Positions 42,513 to 51,908 are shown, numbered from the stretch's first letter. The stretch is DNA of 64,000 nt from Methanocella paludicola SANAE (GCF_000011005.1 NC_013665.1:992001-1056000), one strand, 5' to 3'. Numbers and translations: made by a program. The notes: generated by a model not told the origin, from the letters alone.

Positions 42513-43598
42513 TTACTCTGATAGCCTTAATATGGTCCCGCGGATGACCCCGATGGGCGCGTCAGTCTTGAACCCGACGCCCAGGTAGTGCGTGCGTGAG
42601 GCGGCGTACCCCTGGCTTCTGAGGTCGTCTAAAAGTGTCGTGATCTCCGTGGGCGTGGCCTTGAGGTCCCTGCATATGGCGTGCTGGTCGTAGAACGTGG
42701 CCGTGTCGAGTTCCTGCCGGACCAGGTTGAGCATTCTAATAGCCCTTTCCTTTTTGTTGAACTGGCCGGCCTCCAGCACCTGGATGACCTTATCCACGAA
42801 GGCATTATCCTTTGTGTCGCCCAGCCATATAGGGCCCCCGACCTTTACTTTTGCCCCGCAGACCGGACACGTTTCGGGCGCCTGCACGGCGAGCCCCGGC
42901 AGCTCGAACCTGTTCTTGCACTTAAAGCAATGGACGATGAAGCCGATGTCCTTCATCATGGCGTCAGCGTCAGCCCTTCCATAGGTCACGCCGAGGTACA
43001 GGCGGACAAAGTGCTCCGTCGTATGGCAGAGCAGAGGCTTGAGGGCCCGGTCGTACTTCGCCTCCTCCCTGGCCACTTTGCCAAGCAGGACCCGCAGGCC
43101 CATCTCTGCATAATACTCGGTCTTGAGCGGGTAAGCACCGTATGTCCTTATGCCCGACTTGAGATGTGCGCCGCAGAGCGGCGCGGTGTCCGTCGCCGTT
43201 ATGCCCATTGCCCGCTTCGAGGCCCAGCAGACCGAGTTGATGTACGGCGCGGGCGTGCCGAACGGGTCGATGTCCACGAAGTCGAACTGGCGCTGCGAGA
43301 GCAGGGTGTTTGCACCGCAATTAGATACCTCCAGGCTTACGCCATTGGCTTCTGCATTCTTTTTAATGAGCTCGCAGGCCGGCCCGTCCCAATCATTAGA
43401 GGTGACCTCGATGTTGCGGGATACTTCCTTCTTCACCCGTATCCCGCGGATGCCGGAAGCGGACATGACGTCGATATAAGTAGAAATTTCAGGCAGGGCC
43501 TCTAAGCAGGCTACGGTTATGTCCCGGTTCATCTCCATGCGCGGGTTGTAGAATGCCTCGCCCGTCTCGATAGCGACGCGGCCCTCCCTGATGATCAT
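42513..43598 (-). CDS. tRNA (guanine26-N2)-dimethyltransferase Trm1
   Basis: The 361-residue enzyme shows FYNPRMEMNRD, then the SAM-binding region DVMSASGIRGIR near residue 43, the catalytic VDIDPFGTPAPY near 108 and a zinc-binding CFKCKNRF ... CPVCG (about 230-255). Archaeal Trm1 dimethylates G26 of tRNA. The C-terminal region is the expected winged helix. Preceded by AT-rich promoter sequence and followed downstream by a 180-bp AT-rich spacer with no visible gene. Confidence 0.95.
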   Translation of the reverse strand: MIIREGRVAIETGEAFYNPRMEMNRDITVACLEALPEISTYIDVMSASGIRGIRVKKEVSRNIEVTSNDWDGPACELIKKNAEANGVSLEVSNCGANTLLSQRQFDFVDIDPFGTPAPYINSVCWASKRAMGITATDTAPLCGAHLKSGIRTYGAYPLKTEYYAEMGLRVLLGKVAREEAKYDRALKPLLCHTTEHFVRLYLGVTYGRADADAMMKDIGFIVHCFKCKNRFELPGLAVQAPETCPVCGAKVKVGGPIWLGDTKDNAFVDKVIQVLEAGQFNKKERAIRMLNLVRQELDTATFYDQHAICRDLKATPTEITTLLDDLRSQGYAASRTHYLGVGFKTDAPIGVIRGTILRLSE

Positions 43599-43636
43599 CA
43601 GAGGGCTGAATGGATGGTTTTACCTTAATAATGTTT

Positions 43637-44116
43637 TCATTTGCCAGGCCGCACGCCCGCTTTACATGCCGGACACGTTTTCATATCCAGTGCTATCTGT
43701 GCCCCGCACTGCTTACATCGCCACCGGGCATCGGCCTCTTCCATCCACTTATCGACGCCGACTTCGCGGATATGCTCAGCGTTCGCCCGCGCCTCGCCCC
43801 CCGAACGCATGTCGTCCTCATAAAGCCCGAGCAGGGTATCGCAGGGGAACTCATTACACAGGCTGCAATGCTCGAGGCCCCGGCCCCTGGAGCACCTCCG
43901 GAAAATACAGCTCTTACTTAAAGCGAAACGGTCTGCAGTGCCGCACCCATCGCATTTTATCATATCGATGGTGCAGCGAGTACGGAAAGAAATGTCAAAG
44001 ATCTTTTTCTCGTCCTTATCGCGGGGCGCACGGTATATGGGACAGCTGCCGCAGTACATGCCGCAGCGGCCGACGAGAGCTCTATCGGGCATGAAAGGGC
44101 ATATAGGGCCGGACAC
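43637..44116 (-). CDS. DUF3795-type cysteine-rich protein with C-terminal zinc ribbon
   Basis: The 159-residue protein has the DUF3795 cysteine pattern GRCGMYCGSCPIYRAP, CDGCG, CIFRRCS, HCSLCNEFPCD, then a C-terminal zinc ribbon CKQCGAQ ... CPACKAG. DUF3795 is a family of uncharacterised Cys-rich proteins common in methanogens and anaerobes. A shorter relative is at 60995-61408. Upstream of trm1 by 38 bp on the same strand, perhaps cotranscribed. Metal content and role unknown. Confidence 0.82.
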   Translation of the reverse strand: MSGPICPFMPDRALVGRCGMYCGSCPIYRAPRDKDEKKIFDISFRTRCTIDMIKCDGCGTADRFALSKSCIFRRCSRGRGLEHCSLCNEFPCDTLLGLYEDDMRSGGEARANAEHIREVGVDKWMEEADARWRCKQCGAQIALDMKTCPACKAGVRPGK

Positions 44117-44154
44117 ATAAAATGTTTTCGCGGCCTAAAAAGGAAATCGTGGGT

Positions 44155-44328
44155 CTAGTGCAGCAGAATAGTGCCGCCGAGCTGCGGATCCAATCCCTGC
44201 CCCATGTACAGGCAAATGATCACGATCACTACCCAGAGTAAGAGAAGGCCGCATATGACCAGTAAAGGCATGATCAGGCTTCCCAGTTTAGCGGCGTCTC
44301 TGACGACCGATATATATCCTGAACCCAT
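44155..44328 (-). CDS. Small single-helix membrane protein
   Basis: Fifty-seven codons from ATG 44328, with a short polar N-terminus and one strong membrane helix (LIMPLLVICGLLLLWVVIVIICLY). Ends ILLH. Located upstream of the DUF3795 gene on the same strand. Identity unknown; a clear ATG, good hydrophobic helix and downstream gene make it likely real. Confidence 0.6.
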   Translation of the reverse strand: MGSGYISVVRDAAKLGSLIMPLLVICGLLLLWVVIVIICLYMGQGLDPQLGGTILLH

Positions 44329-44519
44329 ACTTTCTCAACTGCAGCAGTGCTGCGATTGTACAGTAAGAGGTTTCATGGCTTAAATCTGGCGATATATTGT
44401 CCGTATTTATTAATATTTTAACCTTATTGGGTTAAACTTTTTGTACATAAGGATAAATGGGGGCCGAGGCGCCCGCAAGTATAAAAGTTTAATATGGATT
44501 ACGTGACCACAGCATATGT

Positions 44520-45857
44520 ATGGAGCTTATACCCGCCGACGGAAAATGCATTGTCGCCAGTGACTGCACCATCATCTGGTGCGACGCGATCTTTAGCGAA
44601 TGGTTCGCGCACAGGGGACTGGGCGCCGGCGCGAAGCTCGGCCAGCTCTTCCCGGGCGCGAGGAGCATGTGCAGGCCCGGGGCGGCCTATGAGGATACGG
44701 ATAAGCTGGGTAAAAGGCGCTATTTCGCCATGGAATGCAAGCCCATCCCGGGGCTGAACGGCGAGAAGGCCGGGGATGAGATACGTATCCGCAAGATCAC
44801 TCTTAATAAAGTGCTAACGGATATCCCCCGGCTGGCCACGCAGGTGAAGAGCCCTAAGGAGCTTTTTGAGAAGGTGCTCTGGCTCTTACGGGATACGACT
44901 CATTATCTTGCTTTCGCCGGCTACATAGCCCGTGGCGACCGCGTGGAGCTAGTGGCGAGCAAAGGGTGGACGGAAAAGCTGAAGTCGTACATCTCGGTCC
45001 AGCCCATCGCCCCTGACTCGCCCAGCCTGGCCGGCCGTACGGCATATCACCACACGCAGATCGTCATGGCCATGAAGGACTATGCCCTCATGCCTAACGT
45101 AAAATCGGCGATCATGAAGCTTGGGGGCGAGTACATCGTCGTTACGCCGCTGCTCGACCAGGATAAGCTGGTAGGCGTGCTCACTGTCATCAATGATAAG
45201 GCGCTGACCCCGGCCGACTCCGAGGCGCTGCAGTCGATATGCGGCCAGGTCGCCGTGGCTTTGAACATGAAGCTGCAGGAGGAGGATGTGGCGACCCGGG
45301 CGGACGATGCCGTCCTCTATGCGAATATCGTATCCCGGGTCCTCCATGATAACATCAATGATACGGACATTACCGGCCTGCTCCGCTCCCTTAACGATAA
45401 TGTGGAGCCCGGGTATATGCCGCTGAAGGATGCGGCCGCATATGCGATATCGGGCGCGATGGTGCAGGCGGAGGCGGCCCATAAAAAGCTGAGCGTACGC
45501 ACTTCCGGGCTCGAGGGCATCGACGTGGGCCCGCTCATTAAATACGCCATCTATGAGGTGCTCAAGAATAGCGTGCAGCACTCCGTATCGAACGTAATCG
45601 ATGCCGACATTCGCCTGGCAAAAGAGCGCTCGGGTATCTCCCGTCTGGAAATATCGGACAACGGGCCCGGGATCGCCGATGAGTATAAGTCCGAGGTATT
45701 CCGGCCGGTTAAGGCCCACTTGAAGGGCGGCATGGGGCTTTATCTCGTTAAAAAGATCGCCAACAGGTACGGCGGCCGGGTATGGATCGAGGACCGGGTA
45801 CACGGCGACCATAAGAAAGGCACGAGCGTGGTCATAACGATACCCCCGTCGATATAG
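44520..45857 (+). CDS. GAF-domain sensor histidine kinase without an obvious H-box
   Basis: The 445-residue cytoplasmic protein has an N-terminal PAS-like segment (residues about 5-75), a GAF domain (about 100-255), and a HATPase_c domain with N box IYEVLKNSVQHS near 345, G1 DNGPGIADE and G2 KGGMGLYLVKKIANRYGG. The phospho-acceptor H-box normally found between is not obvious; the linker reads LYANIVSRVLHDNINDTDITG, where His is a candidate. A TATAAAA (44480-44486) gives a promoter. Single gene, no adjacent response regulator. It may sense a small ligand and act on a distant regulator. Confidence 0.87.
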   Translation: MELIPADGKCIVASDCTIIWCDAIFSEWFAHRGLGAGAKLGQLFPGARSMCRPGAAYEDTDKLGKRRYFAMECKPIPGLNGEKAGDEIRIRKITLNKVLTDIPRLATQVKSPKELFEKVLWLLRDTTHYLAFAGYIARGDRVELVASKGWTEKLKSYISVQPIAPDSPSLAGRTAYHHTQIVMAMKDYALMPNVKSAIMKLGGEYIVVTPLLDQDKLVGVLTVINDKALTPADSEALQSICGQVAVALNMKLQEEDVATRADDAVLYANIVSRVLHDNINDTDITGLLRSLNDNVEPGYMPLKDAAAYAISGAMVQAEAAHKKLSVRTSGLEGIDVGPLIKYAIYEVLKNSVQHSVSNVIDADIRLAKERSGISRLEISDNGPGIADEYKSEVFRPVKAHLKGGMGLYLVKKIANRYGGRVWIEDRVHGDHKKGTSVVITIPPSI

Positions 45858-45934
45858 CTTCTATATGATTAACCGGTATCCTAATATAATCTCAAATACA
45901 ATAATCATTCACTTTTCATTACGGGAGGAGTATA

Positions 45935-46840
45935 ATGAAGTACAACAACGTAGAGATCGATGATACTTATGCAGAGGCGTTCCCGGTCACCGTGTCCAGG
46001 GTATTGATCACGGCAGCGACCGAGTACTGGGCGAAGGTAGCGGCCACCGAGGCCACCGGATTCGGCACCTCGGTCATCGGGTGCCCCGCGGAAGCGGGCA
46101 TTGACTGCTTCGTGCCGGCGGACAAGACCCCGGACGGCAGGCCCGGCTACGCGATCATGATCGTCCAGATGGGCAAGGACAAGCTCAAGGAGCAGCTCAT
46201 CGAGCGGCTCGGCGAGTGCGTGCTGACCGCCCCGACCGCGGCGGCGTTCAACTGGCTGCCATTCGAGCGCCTTGAGGACAAGACCCAGGAAAAGAGGCTC
46301 GACGTCAAGCTCCACTTCTTCGGCGACAAGTTCGAGTACCAGACTGAAGTCGGCGGCCGGAAAGTATGGGCCATACCCATCATGAACGGCGACTTCATCG
46401 TCGAAGAGGAGTACGGCTACAAGAAGGGCGTCGGCGGCGGCAACTTCTTCATCATGGGCGAGACCCAGGGCTCCGCGTTAATGGCCGCGCAGGCCGCGGT
46501 GGACGCGATCTCCCATGTCGAGGGCTGCATCACCCCGTTCCCCGGCGGCATCGTCGCCTCCGGCAGCAAGGTCGGCTCCAAGTACAAGTTCATGAAAGCC
46601 TCGACTAACGAAAAGATGGCCCCCAGCCTGAAGGGCAAAGTCGAGTCCCAGCTCCCGCCCGAGGCAAAGGCCGCCTACGAGATCGTCATCGACGGTATCG
46701 ACGAGGCCGCTGTCGCTAAGGCCATGACTGTGGGCATTAAGGCCGCCTGCAAGATCCCCGGCGTCGTCAAGATCTCGGCAGGCAACTATGGCGGCAAGCT
46801 CGGCCCCTTCAAGTTCGAGCTCGTCAAGCTGTTACAGTAA
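45935..46840 (+). CDS. ftr: Formylmethanofuran--tetrahydromethanopterin formyltransferase
   Basis: The 301-residue enzyme starts [20 protein letters not shown] and continues with [18 protein letters not shown] and [18 protein letters not shown], the recognised Ftr sequence. It transfers the formyl group from formylmethanofuran to tetrahydromethanopterin, the second step of CO2 reduction to methane. Length matches the family (about 297). A strong ribosome site GGGAGGAG lies 6 nt before the ATG and codon use is highly biased (few rare codons), suggesting high expression. A rho-independent-like hairpin follows the stop. Confidence 0.97.
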   Translation: MKYNNVEIDDTYAEAFPVTVSRVLITAATEYWAKVAATEATGFGTSVIGCPAEAGIDCFVPADKTPDGRPGYAIMIVQMGKDKLKEQLIERLGECVLTAPTAAAFNWLPFERLEDKTQEKRLDVKLHFFGDKFEYQTEVGGRKVWAIPIMNGDFIVEEEYGYKKGVGGGNFFIMGETQGSALMAAQAAVDAISHVEGCITPFPGGIVASGSKVGSKYKFMKASTNEKMAPSLKGKVESQLPPEAKAAYEIVIDGIDEAAVAKAMTVGIKAACKIPGVVKISAGNYGGKLGPFKFELVKLLQ

Positions 46841-46847
46841 ATCGATG

Positions 46848-46880
46848 GCGGACGTTTTATCGTCCGCACCCACTTTTTTA
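46848..46880 (+). terminator. Terminator after ftr
   Basis: GCGGACG-TTTTAT-CGTCCGC, a perfect 7-bp stem with 6-nt loop, is followed after 7 nt by a run of seven T. It begins 8 nt behind the ftr stop and is 80 bp in front of palindrome C, so ftr appears to have its own terminator separate from the palindrome. Confidence 0.65.
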
Positions 46881-46960
46881 TATCCATGATTATTCTAGCA
46901 TCAGCACTGATGGTCATCGATTGTTTAATCATCTTTAATTTACGAGCGTCGTGCAAATCA

Positions 46961-47458
46961 GTTCGGTCGGTATCTCGAACCTCTCCAAAGGAATTAAACC
47001 ACGAATTCTTTTTTTAATTTTTACTCACTAAATCCCTGAGCCTCGAACTCACCGTCAACGCCCGAACTCCCTAATACTCGGGGCATTGCACGAACGCCCG
47101 AAGCCTCAAACCCGAAAAGAAGGCTCGAAAACTCGAATACACGTTAGAAACGCTAAACGAGCTGGCACTAACACTCTAACACCCGGCTAAAACGCCAACG
47201 CCCCGAAACATCCAAAAGTACTGGGGAACGACCGGGCTCTTAGAGTGTTCGTGCTCCACCGTTTAGCGTTTCAAACGTGATTTAGAGACTTAGAGTATTC
47301 GTTTCGGGTTAGCGCGTTAGAGGCTTAGAGCACTGCCCTGTGTATTAGAGAGTTCGGGCATTGACGGTGAGTTCGAGGCTTAGAGGCTTCGTGAGTAAAA
47401 TCTTAAAGAAAAATTCGTGGTTTAATTCCTTTGGAGAGGTTCGTGATACCGACCAGAC
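46961..47458. repeat. Large palindromic element C
   Basis: About 498 bp between ftr and the convergent ferredoxin gene. Begins GTTCGGTCGGTATCTCGAAC and ends GTTCGTGATACCGACCAGAC. Arms and centre are homologous to A and B; the centre (47170-47250) reads CCCGGCTAAAACGCCAACG ... CAAAAGTACTGGGGAACGACC, same orientation as B. The arms keep the C-N-C-(T/G)-AA words, with position-by-position changes among CTCTAA, CTCGAA, CACGAA and CCCGAA compared with A and B. No coding capacity. The remaining flanks contain nothing recognised. Confidence 0.92.
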
Positions 47459-47557
47459 AAACCAGCGCCTAAAGGGAAGACGGCATAGACTAGTAGGCGA
47501 TACCAGAAGATTATACTAAGTAAAATCATTGATAGGGAAGCGATTATAAAATAGTGA

Positions 47558-47755
47558 TCATTCTTCAAGCGAAATCGCGTCAGTAGGGCACGACTCGGCC
47601 GCTTCCTGGCAATTGCACTGGGTGCTGCACCCGCCCGGGTTCGTGACCTCCGCCTTGCCCTCGTCGTCCCAGACAAAGACATCGGGGCACAGATCCACGC
47701 AGTTACCGCACGAGATACACAGCTCCTTATCCACTTTCGGGACCAAACAACTCAC
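47558..47755 (-). CDS. Small ferredoxin
   Basis: A 65-residue protein: first cluster motif CISCGNCVDLCP at 13-24 and a distal ESCP cysteine near 55, making one 4Fe-4S cluster site. Three more cysteines (GGCSTQCNC, around 43-49) could hold a second cluster or a disulfide. Start is a GTG at 47755. Monocluster ferredoxin carrying electrons in the cytoplasm, possibly for methanogenesis enzymes; partner unknown. Convergent with palindrome C, divergent from the marker 8 gene. Confidence 0.88.
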   Translation of the reverse strand: MSCLVPKVDKELCISCGNCVDLCPDVFVWDDEGKAEVTNPGGCSTQCNCQEAAESCPTDAISLEE

Positions 47756-47871
47756 CGAATGACTTTGTTTTTTTACGTCTATTTAAAACCTGTTCGCCGA
47801 TACAATTAAAAGTCTGTCCATCGTACACTGATAAAGGTAATATTATAAAATTCATTTTCAGGTGTTTGCCT

Positions 47872-48702
47872 ATGGATGAGCACATCATCGAGGCGCTGGG
47901 GAAGGCGCGCATAAAGATCAAAAATGGTAAGGTCGTAGAGGTCGGGGAGCCGCTGCTGAACTATTGTCCCATCTTCGACAAGTTCCGGGGCATTAAGCAT
48001 CTTGACAGGAAGTCTATCCAGGAGAACATCCAGTTCCGCATCGACGATTTCGGCATGTGCACGGCGAACCGTAAGCTCCGTATGCGCGATTACCTGTCCT
48101 TCGGCATCTCGGAGATCATCAGCACTGCCATGGAGCTCGGGATCCTCGATTCCACGGTCATGGTCTGCGAGGGCTGCGGCACGCTGGTGATCACTGACCC
48201 TGAAATGGCTCAGGGTATCGGCGGACGCGTATCCGGGCTGGTCAGCACGACGCCCATTCCTGAATTGATCGAGAAGATCGGCCCCGAATACATCCTGGAC
48301 CCTAAGACCGCCAGGATGGATGCCATCGCCGGCGTAAAAAAGGCCATAGCCATGGGCTTCAAGAACATTGGCGTATCCGTGATCTCCTCGAAGGCCGCTA
48401 AAGAGCTTAAACAGCTAGAGAAGGAACATGGCGTGAACATCTACGTGTTCGTCGTCCATACGACCGGCATGTCGGAGGCAGAGGCACGGGAGGTCTTCAA
48501 GTATGCCGACGTGATCACCGGATGCGCCTCGAAATACGTGCGGGAGCAGGGTATGGAGAGCGGCGCCTTCAAGGTCGGCGACTCGGTGCCTGTGTTCGGC
48601 ATCACGCCCCGGGGGCAGCACCTCATCGAGGAGCGCATCAAGTTCACGGGCAAGAAAATAGAGCCAAAGCCCGGGGCGAAACAGCCGGACCGCCTTATAT
48701 GA
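47872..48702 (+). CDS. Methanogenesis marker protein 8 (DUF2099 family)
   Basis: The 276-residue protein starts at ATG 47872 (AGGTG 8 nt upstream). Conserved segments: GEPLLNYCPIFDKFRG near 23, FRIDDFGMCTANRKLRMRD, VMVCEGCGTLVITDPEMAQGIGGR and GVSVISSKAAKEL. I identify it as methanogenesis marker 8, conserved in methanogens with no biochemical role known that I can name. The stop overlaps the ATG of the downstream methyltransferase gene (ATGA). Confidence 0.88.
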   Translation: MDEHIIEALGKARIKIKNGKVVEVGEPLLNYCPIFDKFRGIKHLDRKSIQENIQFRIDDFGMCTANRKLRMRDYLSFGISEIISTAMELGILDSTVMVCEGCGTLVITDPEMAQGIGGRVSGLVSTTPIPELIEKIGPEYILDPKTARMDAIAGVKKAIAMGFKNIGVSVISSKAAKELKQLEKEHGVNIYVFVVHTTGMSEAEAREVFKYADVITGCASKYVREQGMESGAFKVGDSVPVFGITPRGQHLIEERIKFTGKKIEPKPGAKQPDRLI

Positions 48703-49418
48703 GCCGGAGGGACGAGGGGGACGATCATGAGAGCCTCATGTACTTTGATTTTTTTAATCATTTTAGGAGTCCTCCGGAAACCGTAAAACAGCACCAGTCC
48801 CCTTTTCTTAAATACTACGAAGGCTGTGAGAACGTGCTCAGCATTGGCTGTGGCAGAGGCGAGTTCCTCGAGGAGCTCGGCCAGAGGGGCATTGGTGCCT
48901 ACGGCATAGACATCGACGACGAGATGGTGGATTACGGTAATAAGCGCGGGCTTAAAGTGTATAAGGCCGATGCGCTGGAGCATCTCCGGGGTTTAGACGA
49001 CAATAGCCTTGGCGGCGTCTTTACCGACGACTTCGTCGAGCACCTGGATACCGCCTACCTGATCAAGCTGATACGGCTCTGCGCCCGGAAACTTGAAAAA
49101 GGCCGCTACATGGTCAACGTCACCGTAAACCCTCTCTCGTGGGCCGCCTATTCGGGCATTTACCTCCTCGATCCCACGCATAAGCGACCGATACACCCGA
49201 AGAGCATGCAATTCTACATGAGCTCGGCCGGATTCTCTAACGTCGATATCGAGCTCATCACCTTCCGGGACGGCGGCGGCCGGCTAAAGAAAGTCGAAAT
49301 AAAGCCCAACATGGATGCCGATGCAAAACGTATCGCTGATACGTTCAACCATAATGTGGACCTGCTGAACGAAGCCGTGTTCGGTCCGGAAAACTATGCG
49401 GCAATAGGAAAAAAGTAG
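48699..49418 (+). CDS. Class I SAM-dependent methyltransferase
   Basis: A 239-residue protein beginning MSRRDEGDDHE with the ATG overlapping the marker 8 stop; an internal ATG at 48738 is an alternative. Motif I is VLSIGCGRGEFLEEL (near residue 47), then GIDIDDEMV and EHLRGLDDNSLGGVFTDDFVEHL. Substrate unknown. Coupling to marker 8 by overlap suggests a common pathway, but nothing else ties it to a specific reaction. The 3' end is 3 bp from the convergent aIF5B gene. Confidence 0.88.
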   Translation: MSRRDEGDDHESLMYFDFFNHFRSPPETVKQHQSPFLKYYEGCENVLSIGCGRGEFLEELGQRGIGAYGIDIDDEMVDYGNKRGLKVYKADALEHLRGLDDNSLGGVFTDDFVEHLDTAYLIKLIRLCARKLEKGRYMVNVTVNPLSWAAYSGIYLLDPTHKRPIHPKSMQFYMSSAGFSNVDIELITFRDGGGRLKKVEIKPNMDADAKRIADTFNHNVDLLNEAVFGPENYAAIGKK

Positions 49419-49421
49419 GGC

Positions 49422-51203
49422 TTAGCGGCCCCAGAACGGATTACCTTTACGCTTAATGGCCACGAACTCCATCAGCGTCTCAAGCTCATCCTGGCGGATC
49501 GTATCCTTCAGCTCAAACTCAAGGACCTTGCTGTGGGACTCGGGGATATCGACGTAGTAGATCTCGCCCTCGTTGATCTGCCGCCCTGCAGTCGGGCCAT
49601 CGATGGAAACGGCGACCTCCTTACCCTGGGAGGCGATGCTCTGGTTCTCGTTCCTCTCCTGGATCTGCTTGATGATGCCCACCTTTGAGCCGTCAGGCTT
49701 GATCAGCGTGACGCCGGGCTTGATACAGCCGCCCATCACGTGCACGCCGATGACGGCGGGCTTGCTCTGCCGGAACGTGCAGTTAGGCAGGTAGCGGACC
49801 TTGCCGGGGCGGACGATCTCCTCGAACCGCTTCTTCTCGGCCAGGTCTTTCTGCTCCTTCTGCCACTTCTCGTAATCCTCGATGAGCTTGTAGATGATGT
49901 TATTATTGAACGTCTTGATGTCGGACGTCTGTAAATAGTCCTTCGCGTCGACGAGCGTCTGGACATTAAAGCCTAATATGACGCGGTTCAGGCTGCCCGG
50001 CAGCGTCTCGGCGTTCACCACGTCCTTGCGGGCTATATCGCCCACTTCAGCCATGGCCACTTTGATGCCCGAATCCCGGAGCTCGTTGATGATCGCTTCC
50101 AGGCTGCCCAGGGTATCGGCCTTGACCATGATGCCAGTTTCATCCGTAACGATCCTGGCCTTTTCCAGCTCGCCCTCGACATCTTTTATGATAGCCTCGA
50201 CGGAGTCTTCCTTGGCCACGCGCAGGGGCGAGCCCGCGACGGCATTTTCCAGGCCCGGCGCCAGTATCTTTACGCCGGCGGCCGCCGTTAACTTAGGGAC
50301 CCGGTCGAACCGCTCCTCAACACGGATCTCCCGGTTCGGGGCAGGCTTGAGCAGCGCACGGATCTTGGTGACGATGGGCTTGTCCTTGCCGCCGATAACG
50401 ACCGTATCGCCCACCTTTATGACGCCATCGTACAGGATAGTGTCAATAGTGAACCCGAGGCCGCGCTCCTCCTTGACCTCGAGAACGGTGCCCACGCCCG
50501 GACCGGTCACGGTCATGCGCAGGTTCTCCTCCAGGAAGCGCTGGGCCAGCCCTATTAAGACCATGAGCAGGTCGGGTATGCCCTCGCCGGTCTTCGCGCT
50601 GATGGGCACGATACCGACGTTCCGGGTAAAGTCCCGCACCCGGTCATAGCGGTCCGAGCTGAATCCCAGGTCGGATAATTTACCTACCAGCTCGTACGTC
50701 CGGGTCTCGATCGCGGTCTTTACGTAATCCGGCTGCTTGTTATAGCTCAAAATGAATGGGCCATTCTTCGTCGGAGTCCAGCCCTGGATGCGGTCGATCT
50801 TATTGGCCGCCACGACGAAGGGCGTCTTGAACTGCTTTAATATTTTTATTGCCTCGATGGTCTGGGGCTGAAAGCCCTCGGTGATGTCGACCACGAGCAC
50901 TGCCAGGTCCGCCAGCGCGCCTCCACGGCTCCGTAAAGTCGTAAACGCGTGGTGTCCCGGAGTATCGATAAAAAGAAGTCCGGGGATAACGACTGTCCCC
51001 GACATCAGGTTCCCGCACAGGGACCTGATAGTGCTCAGCGGCACCTCAGTAGCCCCGATGTGCTGGGTGATGGCTCCGGCCTCCTTGTTGACAACGGCGG
51101 TGCCCCGTATCTTATCCAGAAGCGAGGTCTTTCCGTGGTCTACGTGTCCCATGACGCACACGATCGGCGTCCTGAGGTTCTTCGTTTCCGTGGCCGTCGC
51201 CAT
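49422..51203 (-). CDS. infB: Translation initiation factor aIF5B
   Basis: The 593-residue GTPase has the G1 GHVDHGKTSLLDKIRG near residue 17, FIDTPGHHAFT (G3), NKIDRIQG (G4) and the IF2/IF5B domains that follow, including DEV-TLGSLEAIINELRDSGI. It promotes ribosomal subunit joining. Last gene of the rpl7ae-rps28e-rpl24e-ndk-infB cluster, 19 bp behind ndk, a conserved archaeal order. No inteins or frameshifts seen. Confidence 0.97.
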   Translation of the reverse strand: MATATETKNLRTPIVCVMGHVDHGKTSLLDKIRGTAVVNKEAGAITQHIGATEVPLSTIRSLCGNLMSGTVVIPGLLFIDTPGHHAFTTLRSRGGALADLAVLVVDITEGFQPQTIEAIKILKQFKTPFVVAANKIDRIQGWTPTKNGPFILSYNKQPDYVKTAIETRTYELVGKLSDLGFSSDRYDRVRDFTRNVGIVPISAKTGEGIPDLLMVLIGLAQRFLEENLRMTVTGPGVGTVLEVKEERGLGFTIDTILYDGVIKVGDTVVIGGKDKPIVTKIRALLKPAPNREIRVEERFDRVPKLTAAAGVKILAPGLENAVAGSPLRVAKEDSVEAIIKDVEGELEKARIVTDETGIMVKADTLGSLEAIINELRDSGIKVAMAEVGDIARKDVVNAETLPGSLNRVILGFNVQTLVDAKDYLQTSDIKTFNNNIIYKLIEDYEKWQKEQKDLAEKKRFEEIVRPGKVRYLPNCTFRQSKPAVIGVHVMGGCIKPGVTLIKPDGSKVGIIKQIQERNENQSIASQGKEVAVSIDGPTAGRQINEGEIYYVDIPESHSKVLEFELKDTIRQDELETLMEFVAIKRKGNPFWGR

Positions 51204-51222
51204 AAAAGGCTCCCGCAGCGGC

Positions 51223-51681
51223 TTATTCGTACAGCCACTGCTCGTCGATTCTCTTGTACGTGGCTATCTCAGAAGTATTGAAGTACAAGGATATTTCCCT
51301 TTTCGCCGATTCCGGCGAATCTGAGGCATGGATGACGTTCCTTCCCATGTCGACCGCAAAGTCGCCGCGGATCGTTCCGGGGTTGGAATTTTTCGGGTTC
51401 GTTGCCCCGACCATGCTCCTCACCATGGGCACCACGTCCTTGCCCTCGACGACCATGGCCACGACCGGGCCCGACCGGATGAAGCTCACCAGGTTCGGGA
51501 AGAACGGCTTGGCAGCGTGCTCCTCGTAATGCTTCTTCGCGAGGTCCTCGCTGACAAGGAGCATCTTCATCGCGGCTATCTTCAAGCCGCGATGCTCGAA
51601 GCGGGCGACGATGTCGCCCACCAGGCCGCGCTGTACCCCGTCGGGCTTTATCATGACGAAAGTCCTGTCCGTAAAGACCAC
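51223..51681 (-). CDS. ndk: Nucleoside-diphosphate kinase
   Basis: A 152-residue NDK with the N-terminal [14 protein letters not shown] and the active-site histidine in [15 protein letters not shown] near residue 118. Transfers phosphate between NTPs and NDPs. Belongs to the conserved ribosomal cluster and sits 6 bp behind the L24e gene. The sequence is of full family length. Confidence 0.97.
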   Translation of the reverse strand: MVFTDRTFVMIKPDGVQRGLVGDIVARFEHRGLKIAAMKMLLVSEDLAKKHYEEHAAKPFFPNLVSFIRSGPVVAMVVEGKDVVPMVRSMVGATNPKNSNPGTIRGDFAVDMGRNVIHASDSPESAKREISLYFNTSEIATYKRIDEQWLYE

Positions 51682-51687
51682 CCGGGA

Positions 51688-51903
51688 TTACTTCTTGTGC
51701 TCTTTGTGCTCTTTTTCCAGCTTTCTCTGGGCGATGCCCGCGCCGGTCCACCTGGTTAGACGCGGGATGCGGCCGAGCTTGCTGTTGTTCTCACATTTGG
51801 TGGAACAGAAGTACTGTATCGTGCCGTCCTTCTTGACGAGCATCTTGCCGGTGCCCGGCTCCATCTTGCCGCCGCAGAACGTGCACTTTTTTATGTCTAC
51901 CAT
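51688..51903 (-). CDS. rpl24e: Ribosomal protein L24e
   Basis: From the ATG at 51903 the protein has 71 residues. The zinc motif CTFCG ... FCSTKCE (residues 7-10 and 33-37) and RWTGAGIAQRK are typical of eL24. Large-subunit protein with a zinc-ribbon. Follows S28e by 5 bp. Confidence 0.95.
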   Translation of the reverse strand: MVDIKKCTFCGGKMEPGTGKMLVKKDGTIQYFCSTKCENNSKLGRIPRLTRWTGAGIAQRKLEKEHKEHKK

Positions 51904-51908
51904 GTTCT

